This document shows, piece by piece, positions 11,503 to 22,578 of a DNA stretch of 64,000 nt (within the stretch, counting starts at the first letter, position 1; each line of letters begins with the position of its first letter). Under the pieces are notes generated by a model. The model had not been told where the DNA came from. It worked only from the letters and a program-made list of their open reading frames with translations, and did no database searches. The position numbers and the translations under genes are program-made. Source of the stretch: Coprinellus micaceus (lineage: Eukaryota; Basidiomycota; Agaricomycetes; Agaricales; Psathyrellaceae). The DNA lies in the NCBI GenBank assembly GCA_951394405.1, contig OX596337.1, forward strand, positions 1,860,001 through 1,924,000. The letters are read 5' to 3'.

Positions 11503-13521
11503 CTATGACGCTGGTGTGGATGGAGGTTCTGGAGTATCCTCTTTGACCCTGGGTGAGGATGACCCGGCGGACGACTTCAAGGCTCGCCTCTGCCTCTGCG
11601 TCAGCTTCTTCTTCACTTCCTTCCCCACGAGCGACGATGTGAAGAAGTCGTTGCCCTGGTCTGACAATATCCGCTCCTTCTCCCTCCTTTCCTGTGCCTC
11701 TATCTCCTCCTCCCTGACATCTCTGGGCTTAAAGTTCATTATATGCATCCACTTCAGCCTCGAGACTTTCTCCCTACCCCCTTTGTGAGTAACATAAATG
11801 TCCATATCCTTCCACACACGCCTACCCAGCCACTCCTTGGTCCGTTGGTGAACGCGGCCGGAGACGTAGCGTAACCGGTCGTTGAGTTGCGTGAGCTGTT
11901 CGATGTCGCGTGCAAGGATGCGGGTGTGGAGAGCGGAGTCAAAAGGTTTCGATAGTGGTTCATGTGGGGAGGAGGTGTCGAAGTCGAGGTCGAGGTCGAG
12001 GTTGGCCGAGGATGTTGAGGATGCTGAGGAAGTGGACGATGAAGATGCGGCGCGGCGAGACGCAGCCTTTGCAGCCTTCGACCCCTGCTGCACACGATAG
12101 TCCCGCCTCATTGTATGCCACCTCAGCTCAGCTTCCTTCCTCTTGATTTGCTTGGGGAGCTTTCGCGTCACCCATTCCATGAACATCTTGTCCTGGTCGA
12201 CAACAGCTAAATTAAGAGCCGGGCTAAAGTGGTCCTTCCGCAATGAGAACCGGGGTTGTGCGACCTGATGGTCGTTGAGGTGCTTCGTTTTCCGCAAATC
12301 CATAGCGATCTCCTGGTTCAGCCACATAGCTTCGTTCAGGTAATGCCGAACAAGGGCATGTTGTTTATTACGCGCAGAGTGGCGGATGAGGAGACTGTAT
12401 GTGGTGGTATTTGGCTGGGCGTGAGGTAGCTTGGAGTTTGGCTGAGAGTTAGGAAGGACTGCGCCAATATCGTCTTCGTCATCTTCGAACGATGAGAAAA
12501 AGTGTTCTTGGGCGAGAGGGAGGGGTTGAGTGAGGACCTCGAAGGCTTGAATCATCTTGGAGAGGTTGCCAGCGCGTCCTAGGAAGTCGATGGTTGTGTT
12601 CAGGGCATGCGTGGAAAAGGGGACGGGGAGTTTATGGGAGTCCGAGGTGGAGATTCGCTCGGCTTGGTCGAGAGGGACGCGGTCAGGATATGACATGTCA
12701 ATTCCATACGCCCACCGCATGAATCGCTCGAACGCCGTGTAGTCCATGCTCTCTTTCAATATCCGAAATGAAAGGTCGATATTGGCTGGGACAGTTGGAA
12801 TGTCTAATTTCTTCATGTCCTTGAGCACCCCGTTGAATACCACGTTCGTCTTCGCGAGCATCGCTTCCCGGGATACTCGATGAATAGGGAGGTCGAGTCG
12901 GCGGGCAATAGCTTGGAGGATATACCCAAACGTCCTCGCTGTTGGTACATGCCCTACTGTCTGCAACTCCTTGTAAACCTCTATCGACCCCGGGAAGTTC
13001 CCGATCGCTGCGAACTGGGACAGCACGAAGTGATAGTCGTCAAGGCTCGGAGTGTAGCCAGCGCCCCGAATGTTCCGAATGACAGCTTGGAACCTTGCTT
13101 CATGGCAGTGGGGGATATCGAGGGATCCTCCGTCAATATTTTGAGGCGAAGCGTGTGTCCGAGCCTCCTGCGCTGGTCGCGTGCACTTCCGTAGAACCTC
13201 TTGGTGCACTTCAAGTGGAAGCCCTCTGAACCCAGACGCGTTCACGAGGTCGTTGTAGGTATTCCAAACCTTCGACTGGTCGTCCTGCAATACGCTCTCG
13301 AGATCTGAGGCATTGCCCTCCTTCAACAGGTCTACTGCAGGGGACACGGGGCCGAGGGCCGCTGAGGTTGTGATGAAGCGCTTCGGAAGGGCGAGCGTTA
13401 CACTGTGAGGCGGATTCGGAGCGACCCGGCGGACATGACGACTGTTTGCGACGATATTTGAGGCTGCCTTCGCTTTGTGGACTGACTTGAGAAGGGAGTG
13501 GGGAGAGGGCCTGCCAGGCAT
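11503..13521 (-). CDS. Pentatricopeptide-repeat-type mitochondrial protein
   Basis: Single-exon gene of about 672 aa from ATG 13519-13521. An upstream in-frame ATG at 13581 would add 20 residues. The N-terminus is Arg/Lys/Ser-rich with RFITTSAALG, as expected for mitochondrial import. PPR-like helical repeats are seen at about residues 130-230 (for example YTPSLDDYHFVLSQFAAIGN and GHVPTARTFGYILQAIARR) and again at about 310-400 (NTTTYSLLIRHSARNKQHAL). The C-terminal third is Lys/Arg-rich with a Ser/Ala tract. Such proteins bind mitochondrial RNA; the target cannot be read from sequence. It is convergent with PCH2. Confidence 0.7.
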   Translation of the reverse strand: MPGRPSPHSLLKSVHKAKAASNIVANSRHVRRVAPNPPHSVTLALPKRFITTSAALGPVSPAVDLLKEGNASDLESVLQDDQSKVWNTYNDLVNASGFRGLPLEVHQEVLRKCTRPAQEARTHASPQNIDGGSLDIPHCHEARFQAVIRNIRGAGYTPSLDDYHFVLSQFAAIGNFPGSIEVYKELQTVGHVPTARTFGYILQAIARRLDLPIHRVSREAMLAKTNVVFNGVLKDMKKLDIPTVPANIDLSFRILKESMDYTAFERFMRWAYGIDMSYPDRVPLDQAERISTSDSHKLPVPFSTHALNTTIDFLGRAGNLSKMIQAFEVLTQPLPLAQEHFFSSFEDDEDDIGAVLPNSQPNSKLPHAQPNTTTYSLLIRHSARNKQHALVRHYLNEAMWLNQEIAMDLRKTKHLNDHQVAQPRFSLRKDHFSPALNLAVVDQDKMFMEWVTRKLPKQIKRKEAELRWHTMRRDYRVQQGSKAAKAASRRAASSSSTSSASSTSSANLDLDLDFDTSSPHEPLSKPFDSALHTRILARDIEQLTQLNDRLRYVSGRVHQRTKEWLGRRVWKDMDIYVTHKGGREKVSRLKWMHIMNFKPRDVREEEIEAQERREKERILSDQGNDFFTSSLVGKEVKKKLTQRQRRALKSSAGSSSPRVKEDTPEPPSTPAS

Positions 13522-13939
13522 TGCGCGAGGAAAGACCCTCGACGTCGCGAAAACACAACTCCAGCTCAAAATTTGGATCATGTGACGCCGCTATTTGCCC
13601 CATCTGGAAGCGACCCCGACAACCATCCGCCTCCTCGTTCCAAGCTCGACGCGCCTCACGATGGCATTGACCATGATCGTATATACTACATCTGCGATAC
13701 GACAAAACGACAGTGCTTCTGGCCTCTGCGCGGCCATGACCCTGAGCTAGGCGAGTCATGTGCGGTGCCGATTGAATCATGTCGGGGATTCGCCACCCTT
13801 TGGCAGCGTTGGGATTGTGGGGTCTACATGCAGGGCGAGGTTTGAGCTCTCAGTTCTACGGATCGTAGTATAAGTTGAATTCAGACTAAAAAGTACACGG
13901 CATGCAACGAACCTAAACACCCGCCGACTGTCTACTCGA
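13522..13939. other. Intergenic region
   Basis: This is the spacer between the start of the PPR gene and the stop of the SmG gene, both on the minus strand. An open frame runs on the plus strand to about 13845, but it has no recognisable family features and overlaps the PPR 5' end. I treat the region as promoter and 3' sequence. Confidence 0.5.
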
Positions 13940-14281
13940 TTAAGCACGGATGGCTTCCAAGGTCTCCATCGAAGTGACGCTGTTTCCACGGATAACCTGC
14001 AAGGAACACCAATCAGAGGCTGGCGTCGACGAGAGAAGCAATCAGACATACGACGGTCCCAATGGGGTGCTTCTGTGCAGGGGTGGTCTCCTCGACGGCG
14101 TCGTCAATGACAAGGTTCAGGAAGATATCATATCCGCGCAGGGTTCCGCTGACTTTGCGTCCACCCTGAAGATGGATGAACAGCTTTTTGTCCATGAACT
14201 ACCAAGACTGTCAGCACTGTAGCAATGGCAAGAGCCAGGTCTCCGCACCTTCTTGAGTTCGGGTTGGGAGGCCTTGGACAT
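13940..14281 (-). CDS. SMX2: Small nuclear ribonucleoprotein G (SmG)
   Basis: Core spliceosomal Sm-ring protein of about 78 aa in three exons. Exon 1, from ATG 14279-14281, reads [11 protein letters not shown]. Exon 2 carries the Sm1 motif, with [20 protein letters not shown] and [17 protein letters not shown]. The last exon (after TTGCAG) gives the Sm2 motif [19 protein letters not shown]. Length and motifs match SmG across eukaryotes. It is divergent from the RGG protein gene with 273 bp between starts. Confidence 0.95.
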
Positions 14282-14554
14282 GGTGGCGAATGTTGGTGGA
14301 GAAGGAAGAGAGCGCCGCCAAGACCATTTCAGGTTGCTTTGCCATATTTGGAGGTCCGATCAACTGCCAACATCTTCATATCGCCATTTCACTTGACTAC
14401 AATCCCCCATTTCTTGGATACTCTCTCACTCTAGATTCCCCCTTCTTCGTCCCTTTCTCTGTATTCTTTCCAGCAAGTCCATTTCTCGTGTCTCAGCTGC
14501 CAATTAAACTCACCGCTTCCAGCTTCAGGCATACCGACTCGCTGGAGTTGTACT

Positions 14555-16222
14555 ATGGCTTCCTCTACTACCACCAGCTCAAACGGATCCTCGACGTCGC
14601 GGTGGGCTGGCCTCACTGACCCTGGCGCTGGATCTCACCCTTTCGGTCGCAACGGCAGCCGTGGACGCGGGAACGGTCGCGGCGGAAGGGGCGGAGGAGG
14701 CAGAGGCGGTGGAAGAGGTCCTGGTGGCACTGTTCGAGAAGCCGTCAAGCTAGAGGCTTCGCAAGAAAAGCCTAAACCTTCGCTGGCAAAGGTTTCGACG
14801 GCCACCGCTCCCCCTGACCCCTCCGAACGTACCCCATCGACCCCCAGATCCAAAAACCCATCACGAAGACCATCGCGTTCGACCCCCGCACCGATCACGA
14901 CTCAACTCTCTGCTCCATCAACCGAGCTTCCTACCCCGACTTCGCGAACCTCGAATTCGAATCGACGTAGGCGGTCACAGGCAGGCAAAGGCCCCAATCT
15001 TCCCCCCAATCTCTCTCCTGTCGACACCAAGCAAGACAAGTCCCTGCTCGTTCCTGCCCCACAAACAGCGCCTTTACTATCTTCCCGGAGCCCCCCTCCC
15101 CACTTAGCGAAAAACCAAGACGATAGAAGCCCAGCCGAGATGAGGACGACCATAGATGCATTGGTCGAACATGTCAGGGCCGTGGCCATGGCCGAGAATC
15201 GACCAACCACACCTGGAAGCCACATCGACTGGGCCGGGGACGACGACGACAGCCTCCCAGATCTCAACGACTGGGGGATACCGACCCTCGCGGCCTCTCA
15301 GACAATCTCGCCGATCATTGTCGACGGTCTCAAACCGCTCCCAGAGCCTATCCCACCTCTCGCTTCTCAGTTATCGGCGAAGGCCCCCTCCCCGATGGTT
15401 AGGGACGACGGAGAACGGGAAGCCAAGAAATCTCCTGCACAGAGCAAACGGCGCAATGAACCCACCAGACGCGCGCCAGACTGGAACTTGAAGAGCATCC
15501 ATCCGTCTCTTCCCAACAGACCAACAGGGCGCAATGGGACGGCCAAGCCTGTCCCTCCTCTTCACACCAAGGGCGAACTTCCCAAACCCGCAAGTCCACC
15601 AGCTGGCCCAGAACCTGCGCCAACGGCGCCCTCTGGACCAGAAACGGAAGTGAAGCCACAAACTGAGGCAGCACCTGACATAACTGTTACGGCTGGCGAA
15701 GCCCCCACAATCAAAGTCCTGGCAGACCCTGCCACTCCCGAAGCCTGCTCCGCGACGTCACCAGCGTCGGAGAAGAAGTCATCCCTGGGCGATTCCATAC
15801 ACGCCCCCGCTGCCTCCGCTCGCGAACCCCTTTTCGCAGGGATTGGGGATAAGGGTGGGCTCTCTGCCTCTATACACGCTCCGAAGCCGTCAGATCCGAT
15901 TTCGGCGCCTGCAACAATGTCCACGTATAACCTTTCGCCCGCAAGAGGGCCGCCTGTGCATAGCGATGGCGGGCAGTGGGGGCATAGCAGGCGTCCGGCG
16001 TCCACGAGTTCTCATCCTCGAAATCTACGTACGGTCAACTCGGGAGGGAGGGGGTTCAACCATTCAAGGAACCACTCGTCGCCACACACCTCTGCGGTGG
16101 ACGGAGCTCATAAACAGCCCCATGCACGCCCTGTGATCAACGCAGACGCGATCTCGCGCCTTGCGAGGACCATTGTGTCCACTACGCCTAAATCCGCTCC
16201 GGCGGTTTCTTCGACTGATTGA
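14555..16222 (+). CDS. RGG-rich, intrinsically disordered protein of unknown function
   Basis: Intronless frame of 555 aa. After a Ser/Thr-rich start there is a strong RGG/GRGG cluster at residues about 31-58, typical of RNA-binding, arginine-methylated proteins. The middle is Pro/Ser/Thr-rich. A short acidic patch with D-S-L-P-D-L-N-D-W-G (about residues 230-245) stands out as the only motif-like element and might be a peptide ligand site. I see no folded domain. The ATG at 14555 gives MASSTTTSS. A role in mRNP biology is an inference from the RGG box only. Confidence 0.65.
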   Translation: MASSTTTSSNGSSTSRWAGLTDPGAGSHPFGRNGSRGRGNGRGGRGGGGRGGGRGPGGTVREAVKLEASQEKPKPSLAKVSTATAPPDPSERTPSTPRSKNPSRRPSRSTPAPITTQLSAPSTELPTPTSRTSNSNRRRRSQAGKGPNLPPNLSPVDTKQDKSLLVPAPQTAPLLSSRSPPPHLAKNQDDRSPAEMRTTIDALVEHVRAVAMAENRPTTPGSHIDWAGDDDDSLPDLNDWGIPTLAASQTISPIIVDGLKPLPEPIPPLASQLSAKAPSPMVRDDGEREAKKSPAQSKRRNEPTRRAPDWNLKSIHPSLPNRPTGRNGTAKPVPPLHTKGELPKPASPPAGPEPAPTAPSGPETEVKPQTEAAPDITVTAGEAPTIKVLADPATPEACSATSPASEKKSSLGDSIHAPAASAREPLFAGIGDKGGLSASIHAPKPSDPISAPATMSTYNLSPARGPPVHSDGGQWGHSRRPASTSSHPRNLRTVNSGGRGFNHSRNHSSPHTSAVDGAHKQPHARPVINADAISRLARTIVSTTPKSAPAVSSTD

Positions 16223-17527
16223 TTCCTTCCCGGAAGTTTGCAGTGCTCGGCGGCACTGCATGGACTTATTTCTATCATCTCTCCCGGTGCTCTCCATTTA
16301 CTTGAACCTGCCCCACGTTATCCTCTTCTTGCTTCCTGCTCTTATCTTTTCAACGATTTGACCCACGTTCTCATGTTTCCTATGTCCTCCCCTTGTCATC
16401 AAGCGCCTGTCTGTATAATGGAACTTGGAAGCCAAATTTCTACTATACCCTCTTCCAGTATCCCTTTGTCCTCACTAGTAACCAGTTACCTCTCTTCCAT
16501 CCGCCAGACCATTTTCATTATATTGTGGTGTGTAAATGTTCCAGTACTAACATGCCCCGCATCGGTCGATTGGTCACCCCTCCTGTGTGCATTTCTTCCA
16601 TGTGTTGTGCATTGCGACGGTCCTCTTTGCGGAATTCCAACGGAACCCGTGCTCGAGACCACTCTCAGTGCCTCACTCCCGTCCAGAGAACTCCTTGTGA
16701 AGCAGTTGTGAGCGGCACGTTGGACAAATACCTTTTTCCGGTCGTATTGTTACCATAAGGAGAACATCCATTTGGCTGATCGTCGATTGTCATTTTAGGC
16801 GCCCTGGGAGCGCTTACGAATCCCTGACATCATTGAAACTTAAATGCGACCCTCTACGGTGCCCAAACTATACCGAAATATTTCCCCCATCTGGGTTGGA
16901 CAGTACAGGTTTCCTTGTCATATCCACTCCGAACTCTTGACCCACTTTCAATTGGTCGCTCGTAGTCTGGATCTCCGCGTTCCAATATTGTGTCGATGCA
17001 GCTGTCTCTGAACATAAAGTCGGATGCATGCCGGTGTATGCACCACGCTCTGGAAGGCAGGAACCTCTTCCTCCAGGGGTGGCGGTCGGAATCTTAGGCG
17101 ACACCCTGCGCCACGTTGTTGCCGGAAGACCTATGCTCGACCGAGTGCAGTTCCGTCGAATTCAAATTAGAGACTTGACCACATAGCCCCATTTACACGG
17201 CATCTCACAATTGAGTTTCAAGGTAGGCCCGCATTTTCGTCGAATATACTAACAGTGAGCACTTTGAGCTGCTCCCGGACCCACCCAAGTTATGCTATTA
17301 GAAATCAAAGATAATACGGAGCGGTTGCTTCTGTAGGCCGACACGGAGTACCAGATACCAGGAATACTTAAGCCTTCGCCCATACGACGAGCAACGCCTG
17401 CCAATAATGCATACCACACTCCCCCGCCCGTGACGCCCTCTACTGATCCAACAAACCCACCAAACACTTCCTCAATAAATTTCCGAGATGGGGGATCATA
17501 ATAGTGTCTGTGCCTGTACGCCTCGTC
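16223..17527. other. Gene-poor region
   Basis: About 1.3 kb following the RGG protein gene. It is pyrimidine-rich near 16230-16560, consistent with 3' untranslated sequence. Short open frames exist on both strands (for example 16868-17104 minus), but none shows family resemblance or joins into a spliced model I can defend. Confidence 0.5.
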
Positions 17528-18723
17528 CTAGTTAGACTCCAGGTCGTCCCTCTGCTTCGTTGGAATCGGCTGTTCGTAGTATGAATCCCCGCGCTCCATG
17601 AACCTGTCAATAAAGAAGTCGCCGAAGATGGCATCCGACTTGTCCTGGTCCAACACCTGAATCCCACGCTTTTGAACCTCCCAGATTCTCGGGTCGCCTG
17701 CAGGTCTTCAGTGTCTTCGACGATTGTCAACGCGAGGTTGAAGAAGTGCGGAGGGTCCCCCGAGAAGAGTATGGCCTTGGGAGATGTGGCCCTGGGAGCG
17801 CATAGTCTATCAGGAGTGGGCCAAAATCATCTCTAGGGACCGGGGCCACTATTCCGCTCTTCAACTTTCCAAGGTGGATTTCTTCAGTGGTTGAGAGGAA
17901 GAGTTGGGTGGACATACCGAAGTGGTCCATGGCATCAATCCCGACGAAAAATCTCTCATCCTTGGGGAAGAATGGCGTGTGGTCACTAAGTTGGCGATCT
18001 TTCCTCCCCCGGCCCCGTTCACCAAGTTCCCATCGAAAGTCTCTCGAGGATATTTACGACGGCGTCGTACGGCGATTCCCTCCACATCTTTGTCCCTCAC
18101 CGCAAACAGTTTACAAAAAGACCTGGTAATACACAGCCCGCTCGAAACTTACGAGTGTCGCCCTTACTCACGTTTGTATCCGCTGGCGCGAAATGGCCTC
18201 CAAACGCCAGGCGTCTGGGCAGAGAGTCAGTCAGGGTATTGGGAGGCGAATGAACCCAGGCCTCGGTGAGCATATGGCCACATTCTCCAGCAGCGGTGCG
18301 TACAGCACGGCGGTTTGGCCGCTCGCGTTGCCAGCGGGGTTGGGGGTGTCACGAAAAACAAGAGACTTCGGCCGGTTAAGTCGTAGGGTGTCTCGTATGG
18401 CGGCGAAGTTCGTGTCAACTCAGCAGGAAGGCCCAACGAGTTCAGTTGGGCGGTACGATGAGCGATGAGCGACAAGGGTTGGTAATGCTGGGTGAACACC
18501 AACGTCAGGACCGGCGGTGGTCAAGCATTACATGTTGGCGACGATACGAAGGAGCTACCTGAGCTAACGGGACGCTTCTTGATGGGGCCGGTAAGTTGAT
18601 ACAAGTATAATAGACCGAGCGGCTATTAGCAGAGAAAAAAACCATCCGTTCACCTTCTGCTTGCATGAGCAGCATCCTTTCTGAGCCGTCCCAAGCTCGA
18701 AGCCAAATCGGTTCGTAGCCCAA
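17528..18723 (-). CDS. Multi-exon gene of unknown function
   Basis: A minus-strand gene is suggested by pieces in different frames joined by plausible introns. They include TNFAAIRDTLRLNRPKSLVF, then NPAGNASGQTAVLYAPLLEN, MWRESPYDAVVNILERLSMG, HTPFFPKDERFFVGIDAMDH, IVAPVPRDDFGPLLIDYALP, SPKAILFSGDPPHFFNLAL and a C-terminus starting IWEVQKRGIQVLDQDKSDAI and ending QRDDLESN before TAG at 17528-17530. Donors such as GTGAAC and GTATGT can be seen. The 5' end is not settled; a possible first exon lies at 18590-18723. I cannot name the family. Some junctions need non-obvious splice sites, so a partly decayed gene is possible. Confidence 0.4.
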
Positions 18724-18815
18724 CGCTCTAGCATTCGAACCCTTTACCTTTCTTCACGAGGGCGGCGTGCCACTTTCCTGCCTGTTTCCCGCCAGATAGC
18801 AGGCGGCTATTCATA

Positions 18816-20451
18816 TTAGTCTGCACTGCTAAAATATGACACCTCTAAACCAATCGCTTTGATAGGTTTTGTCCGATTGGATAGGTCCGATACAACCCCA
18901 AGGCCAACCAACATCTGTCGTATCCGACCTTCCCACATCAAGGATACATCCTAAATTGAAAACGAGAGACCCCGTCAATTACCGTGTTTCAAACGTGATA
19001 GCAAAGCGACGGGCTTACTCACATTGTTCGTAGATGCTCGTGCCTTTACCACGCCATGAATCTCGCCCAGAGCGGATGGGTAGCTAGCCTTCGATTGCTC
19101 GAGCCCGTCTCCAATAGCTTCTCCCAGCCCATCATCATCAGAATGTGGCCTCAGAGAGCGACGTAACCACCACTCCGCGCCCATAGTCCACTCGCTCTCG
19201 TAGCTGTATACATTGAAGTCGAACCGCGATGAGAGGGTCAAATCGCGCGAGACACGGGCGGTATATGCACTTTGAATGTGCCCCAGCATGGGGTTAAAAA
19301 GGGCGGTTATTGTGGTAGGAGGTTGTGGTCGGTGGACATGTGGTGCAGGGGGTCCTAGTGAAGGTGTTGAGCATGGCAGTGGCGTAGATGGTGGATCAAA
19401 AGGCGAAAGAGGGGGCACTTGAGCGGTGGGAGGCGTTGCATCCGGCATGGTCGAGAATCGGATTCCGGTGGACACTGTTTATGAGCAGCAAAATTAGTTA
19501 GCCCTCGCCCCGAGGTCAATTGGAAGAATAACTGACCTCCTGCGCTTCTCTCCTTCGCGCTGAAGTAGAGCTCAGCACCCACTGAGACGCGTCCCTTCAG
19601 CCCACCTTCAACATAGTCCTCCTCATCGACCCGTTTTACTCCCACTCTTCCTCCGTTGGCAGATGCCGAAACTGTCTCCCCATTCTCGCCCGTTCCAGAC
19701 GCTAGCCGGCCAAAGTTATGGAGGACTCTGACTCCCCACATGCTATCTTCCGCACTGTACGTGTACTCCGTGCACCATTTCCCAACATCGTGCTGCAGGT
19801 TGACCATGATGTTGCTGGGGTCCGCTCTGCGGTTACGGAGTTCTGGAGGTGTATTGGCGAGGGGCTGGGAGATAGCTGCTACAGACGCTTGTAGCGTTGG
19901 GGATAGCCTAGTAGAGTAAAGAGCGTCAAGGCGGCGCGAGGGTAGGTAGAACCTCCCATATAATAAGTAGTCTGTAGACCATTTCTGTGAATAGGCCATA
20001 ACATGCAGACGGGTAGAACGCACCACGGGTATCGACGCGCTCGCCCGCGAGCCATTCCTCCTCTTTATCTTCCGGCCTCCGGGGCTGATCGTACACCCTA
20101 AAGTTCTCCAGCATGTCCTTAAACTTGACCGTCCCAGAGGTCTTCACGTCTAGGTCGCACGAGGTAAATATGTACCCAATCGACCCGCTCAGTGTTGGCA
20201 TGGCTGTCATAGTGTAACTCGTCTTGAACAATGGATTGGGAGATTTAGATGCGGTAAAGTGTAGACCTCTGGGTACATTGAAGTCGAGGACCGCTACATC
20301 GCCGATATTGTGAGTACGAGAGGATACAGTAGCACTGACGCTTGCTCCGCTCACCATTTGAGGACCGCGTGAAGTTGGCGTACAAGTTATCCTCATTCCA
20401 TCCTGTCGCTCTATAGTAGCTGCGAAGGACATATGAGGCAAAGGGGTGCAT
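18816..20451 (-). CDS. MDM10: Mitochondrial distribution and morphology protein 10 (ERMES subunit)
   Basis: Mitochondrial outer-membrane beta-barrel of the ERMES ER-mitochondria tether, also a SAM-complex partner in Tom40 assembly. Exon 1 (ATG 20449-20451) gives MHPFASYVLRSYYRATGWNE, nearly invariant in Mdm10. After an intron it continues with LDFNVPRGLHFTASKSPNPL and YIFTSCDLDVKTSGTVKF, then EEEWLAGERVDTRDYLLYGR and LDALYSTRLSPTLQASVAAI. The C-terminal exon (after CAATTTAG) encodes SLMWEGRIRQMLVGLGVVSD and ends before TAA at 18816-18818. A Pro-rich insertion around 19300-19420 sits where variable loops occur in this family. About four introns. Confidence 0.93.
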
Positions 20452-21205
20452 TTTGGGGTAGCACCAAGGATATTAGAAGTCCAGTATGGTATGTCAGGCT
20501 GTGGAGGTCATGAAAGCTGGAAGAAGGCCGTCTTGCGAATACGTCCGGCATCCTTGGGTGGCGGCGATCACTCTAACAGAACCCGGGGTCCAACACAAGA
20601 GGTGACAGATCCCAGGATCTTGCACCAACTCTCACGCTCGCGACCCCCCACCCCGACCCCCGTATATGGTAATTTGATTGGGGCTGTGCATTTTCGTGGG
20701 CAACGGCAAGCACGGCACCCCTAGCCTTGCACCAAAGGCCTCCAACAATAGGCAGCTCTTTCGTCCACCTGTGGAAGCATTTACAACATAAAATGTTCAG
20801 AAGGGCCTATGCGAACTATTATACTGGCCAAGTGCGGACCTCTGAGAGGTGCAGAAGCCCAGCAGGCGCTGATATCGGCGAAGTCAGAATCTGTTTCTAG
20901 TGAGCCATGGTTCCGGTGGTTAGAACGGGTGTCTGGGCCACAGAAAGTACCATAACTGTAAGGGCTTCGTTTAGAGTGGTTTTAGGTGGTATTTCCGCGA
21001 TTTTATCCTCTGCAACGCAACTAATCGTCGTGAACATGGACGAGATCTTGAGAGGGAGCCGCAGATGCCGAGGTTCGGACATCCCCGAGTTGCCATCACC
21101 CCGGGCTCAATGCTCCCAGATCCAATGTCCGTTATTTCACGATCTGCCACCTCTTGGTCCAACACCTCTTCAGGCCCACACAGGGAGATACAGGTGATGA
21201 TTTGA
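20452..21205. other. Intergenic region
   Basis: About 750 bp between MDM10 and the unknown gene to its right. It includes the likely MDM10 promoter. I see only short unconvincing frames and one 16-nt match to a sequence near 9452 (see findings). Confidence 0.5.
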
Positions 21206-22365
21206 CTAGTTTGGTATTGAAGAAAGGACAAGTGGGACGCCAGGGACTTCGTTAATAAAATGGAATGATGTTCGGTCCTTCCCATTTTCCTCATCTTGGA
21301 TTCGTTCCTCCTGCCAATGAACAACCTCGGATGGATCCTCCAAGTCCGAACCGTCTGTTTCAACTCGGAAGAAGGACATTTGTCTCGAAATCCTAACGGG
21401 AATAAGAACGTCGTTCATTGGTGTGTCTTCTCCTTGCGAGGATGGTATAACATCCTCTTGATCAACTTTTGAACTGATCAATGCGAACCCGAGACTTTGC
21501 GAGCACACAGAGCTCACCATCCTCCACAACGGCGATAGTGTCGAAGAACGGCTCGACAAAGGTCAGTAAGTCATCCAGTGAGTCGTCTTCGGTCGCTTGC
21601 AACTCCTCGGGAGTTTCCGAGAGGGGCACAATTTCAGCAGGTAATCTTAGATTACCCAACTTCGAATCGAAGACGGCCAAACAAGTGTAGGACCTGCAGG
21701 ACTTCATAACCGGTCTAAGCAGAGCAGAACCTCAAGGCTTACTGTGGGTCTGAGAGCGGTATTAAGGCGGAAAAAGTCTGTGCGATCAGAGACGTATAGA
21801 GATGCACGGTGCACCTGCGGTTATACGGCTTAAACTTGAGTGCACTGATCGGGATGTGGCAAAGTTAACTCACTGGTCTACCGCTGACGCAAAATACTGT
21901 GAAGGCTCGTGTAGTATCACCAGACCAGGTATAGCGAGTCTTGTGGTCTTCTGGTTCACATCCAATTCCGGCGTGCCCTCCCCGTTAGAAGGTAACCGCA
22001 GCATAGACAACAGCATCGATAAATGAACCGGGGTTGGTGGGTAGCTATTAGGCCTCGTTTTTAGAATCCAATCCAAGGAAGAGGAAGGGGAATCCATTTT
22101 ACAGCATATCGATTCGAGATAAAGCATCCACCATCTGTCCGCATAGAGAGTTGGATGCGAGCCAGTCGTCGTTCAAGCGAGCCAAAGCGTCCTTCAGCGC
22201 TGTCCTCGAAGGTGAGAGTATCAGCGGTCGTGACTCAGAGTGTTCTCGAGCATACGACAGTGCAAGGTGGATTGGCGCCGAGGCATGATAAGGTCCGACC
22301 ACGAGGAGTGAATGGAAGTCTGGTAGAGAATGAACTTGAACGTGCTCAGGGAAGAGTGAAAGCAT
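21206..22365 (-). CDS. Uncharacterised multi-exon protein
   Basis: Exon 1, from ATG 22363-22365, reads MLSLFPEHVQVHSLPDFHSL and continues LLVVGPYHASAPIHLALSYA. A 'VVGP' strand followed by a helix and later RPLILSPSRTAL recalls a P-loop-type fold that has lost its lysine. After an intron (donor GTAAAA, acceptor AATAG) come YPPTPVHLSMLLSMLRLP and LVILHEPSQYFASA, then CLAVFDSKLGNLRLPAEIV and an acidic segment. The final exon ends before 21206. One junction near 21490-21520 is unresolved. A relation to RecA-like Shu or Csm2-type proteins crossed my mind but is speculation. It is divergent from the kinase gene. Confidence 0.45.
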
Positions 22366-22578
22366 GGCACCGTGCGAAGACGGACGCGCAGGCGGCTAAC
22401 ACTATGGAGCCAACGATCACACTAGCACACTGCTTTCAAGTTCACAGCTAATTCACAGCACCTTCACTGCACTTCCGCAGAACTAGCCCCATGGTCTAGC
22501 CAACTCGGCCAAAATAGAATCTGCTTCATATATACCTTCGCATTGACTAGATACCCTGGAGTCCGGAGCTCCCCAACG

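Noticed and set aside
13498..13845. Plus-strand open frame of 115 codons overlapping the PPR gene start
   Set aside because: No family features, and it lies opposite the PPR 5' end; likely chance.
18725..18750. Possible minus-strand tRNA T-loop (GGGTTCGAATG)
   Set aside because: No D-arm or anticodon arm at the right distance.
20907..21197. Possible small gene, either strand, next to MDM10
   Set aside because: A CBS-like look on the minus strand was weak and no spliced continuation was found.
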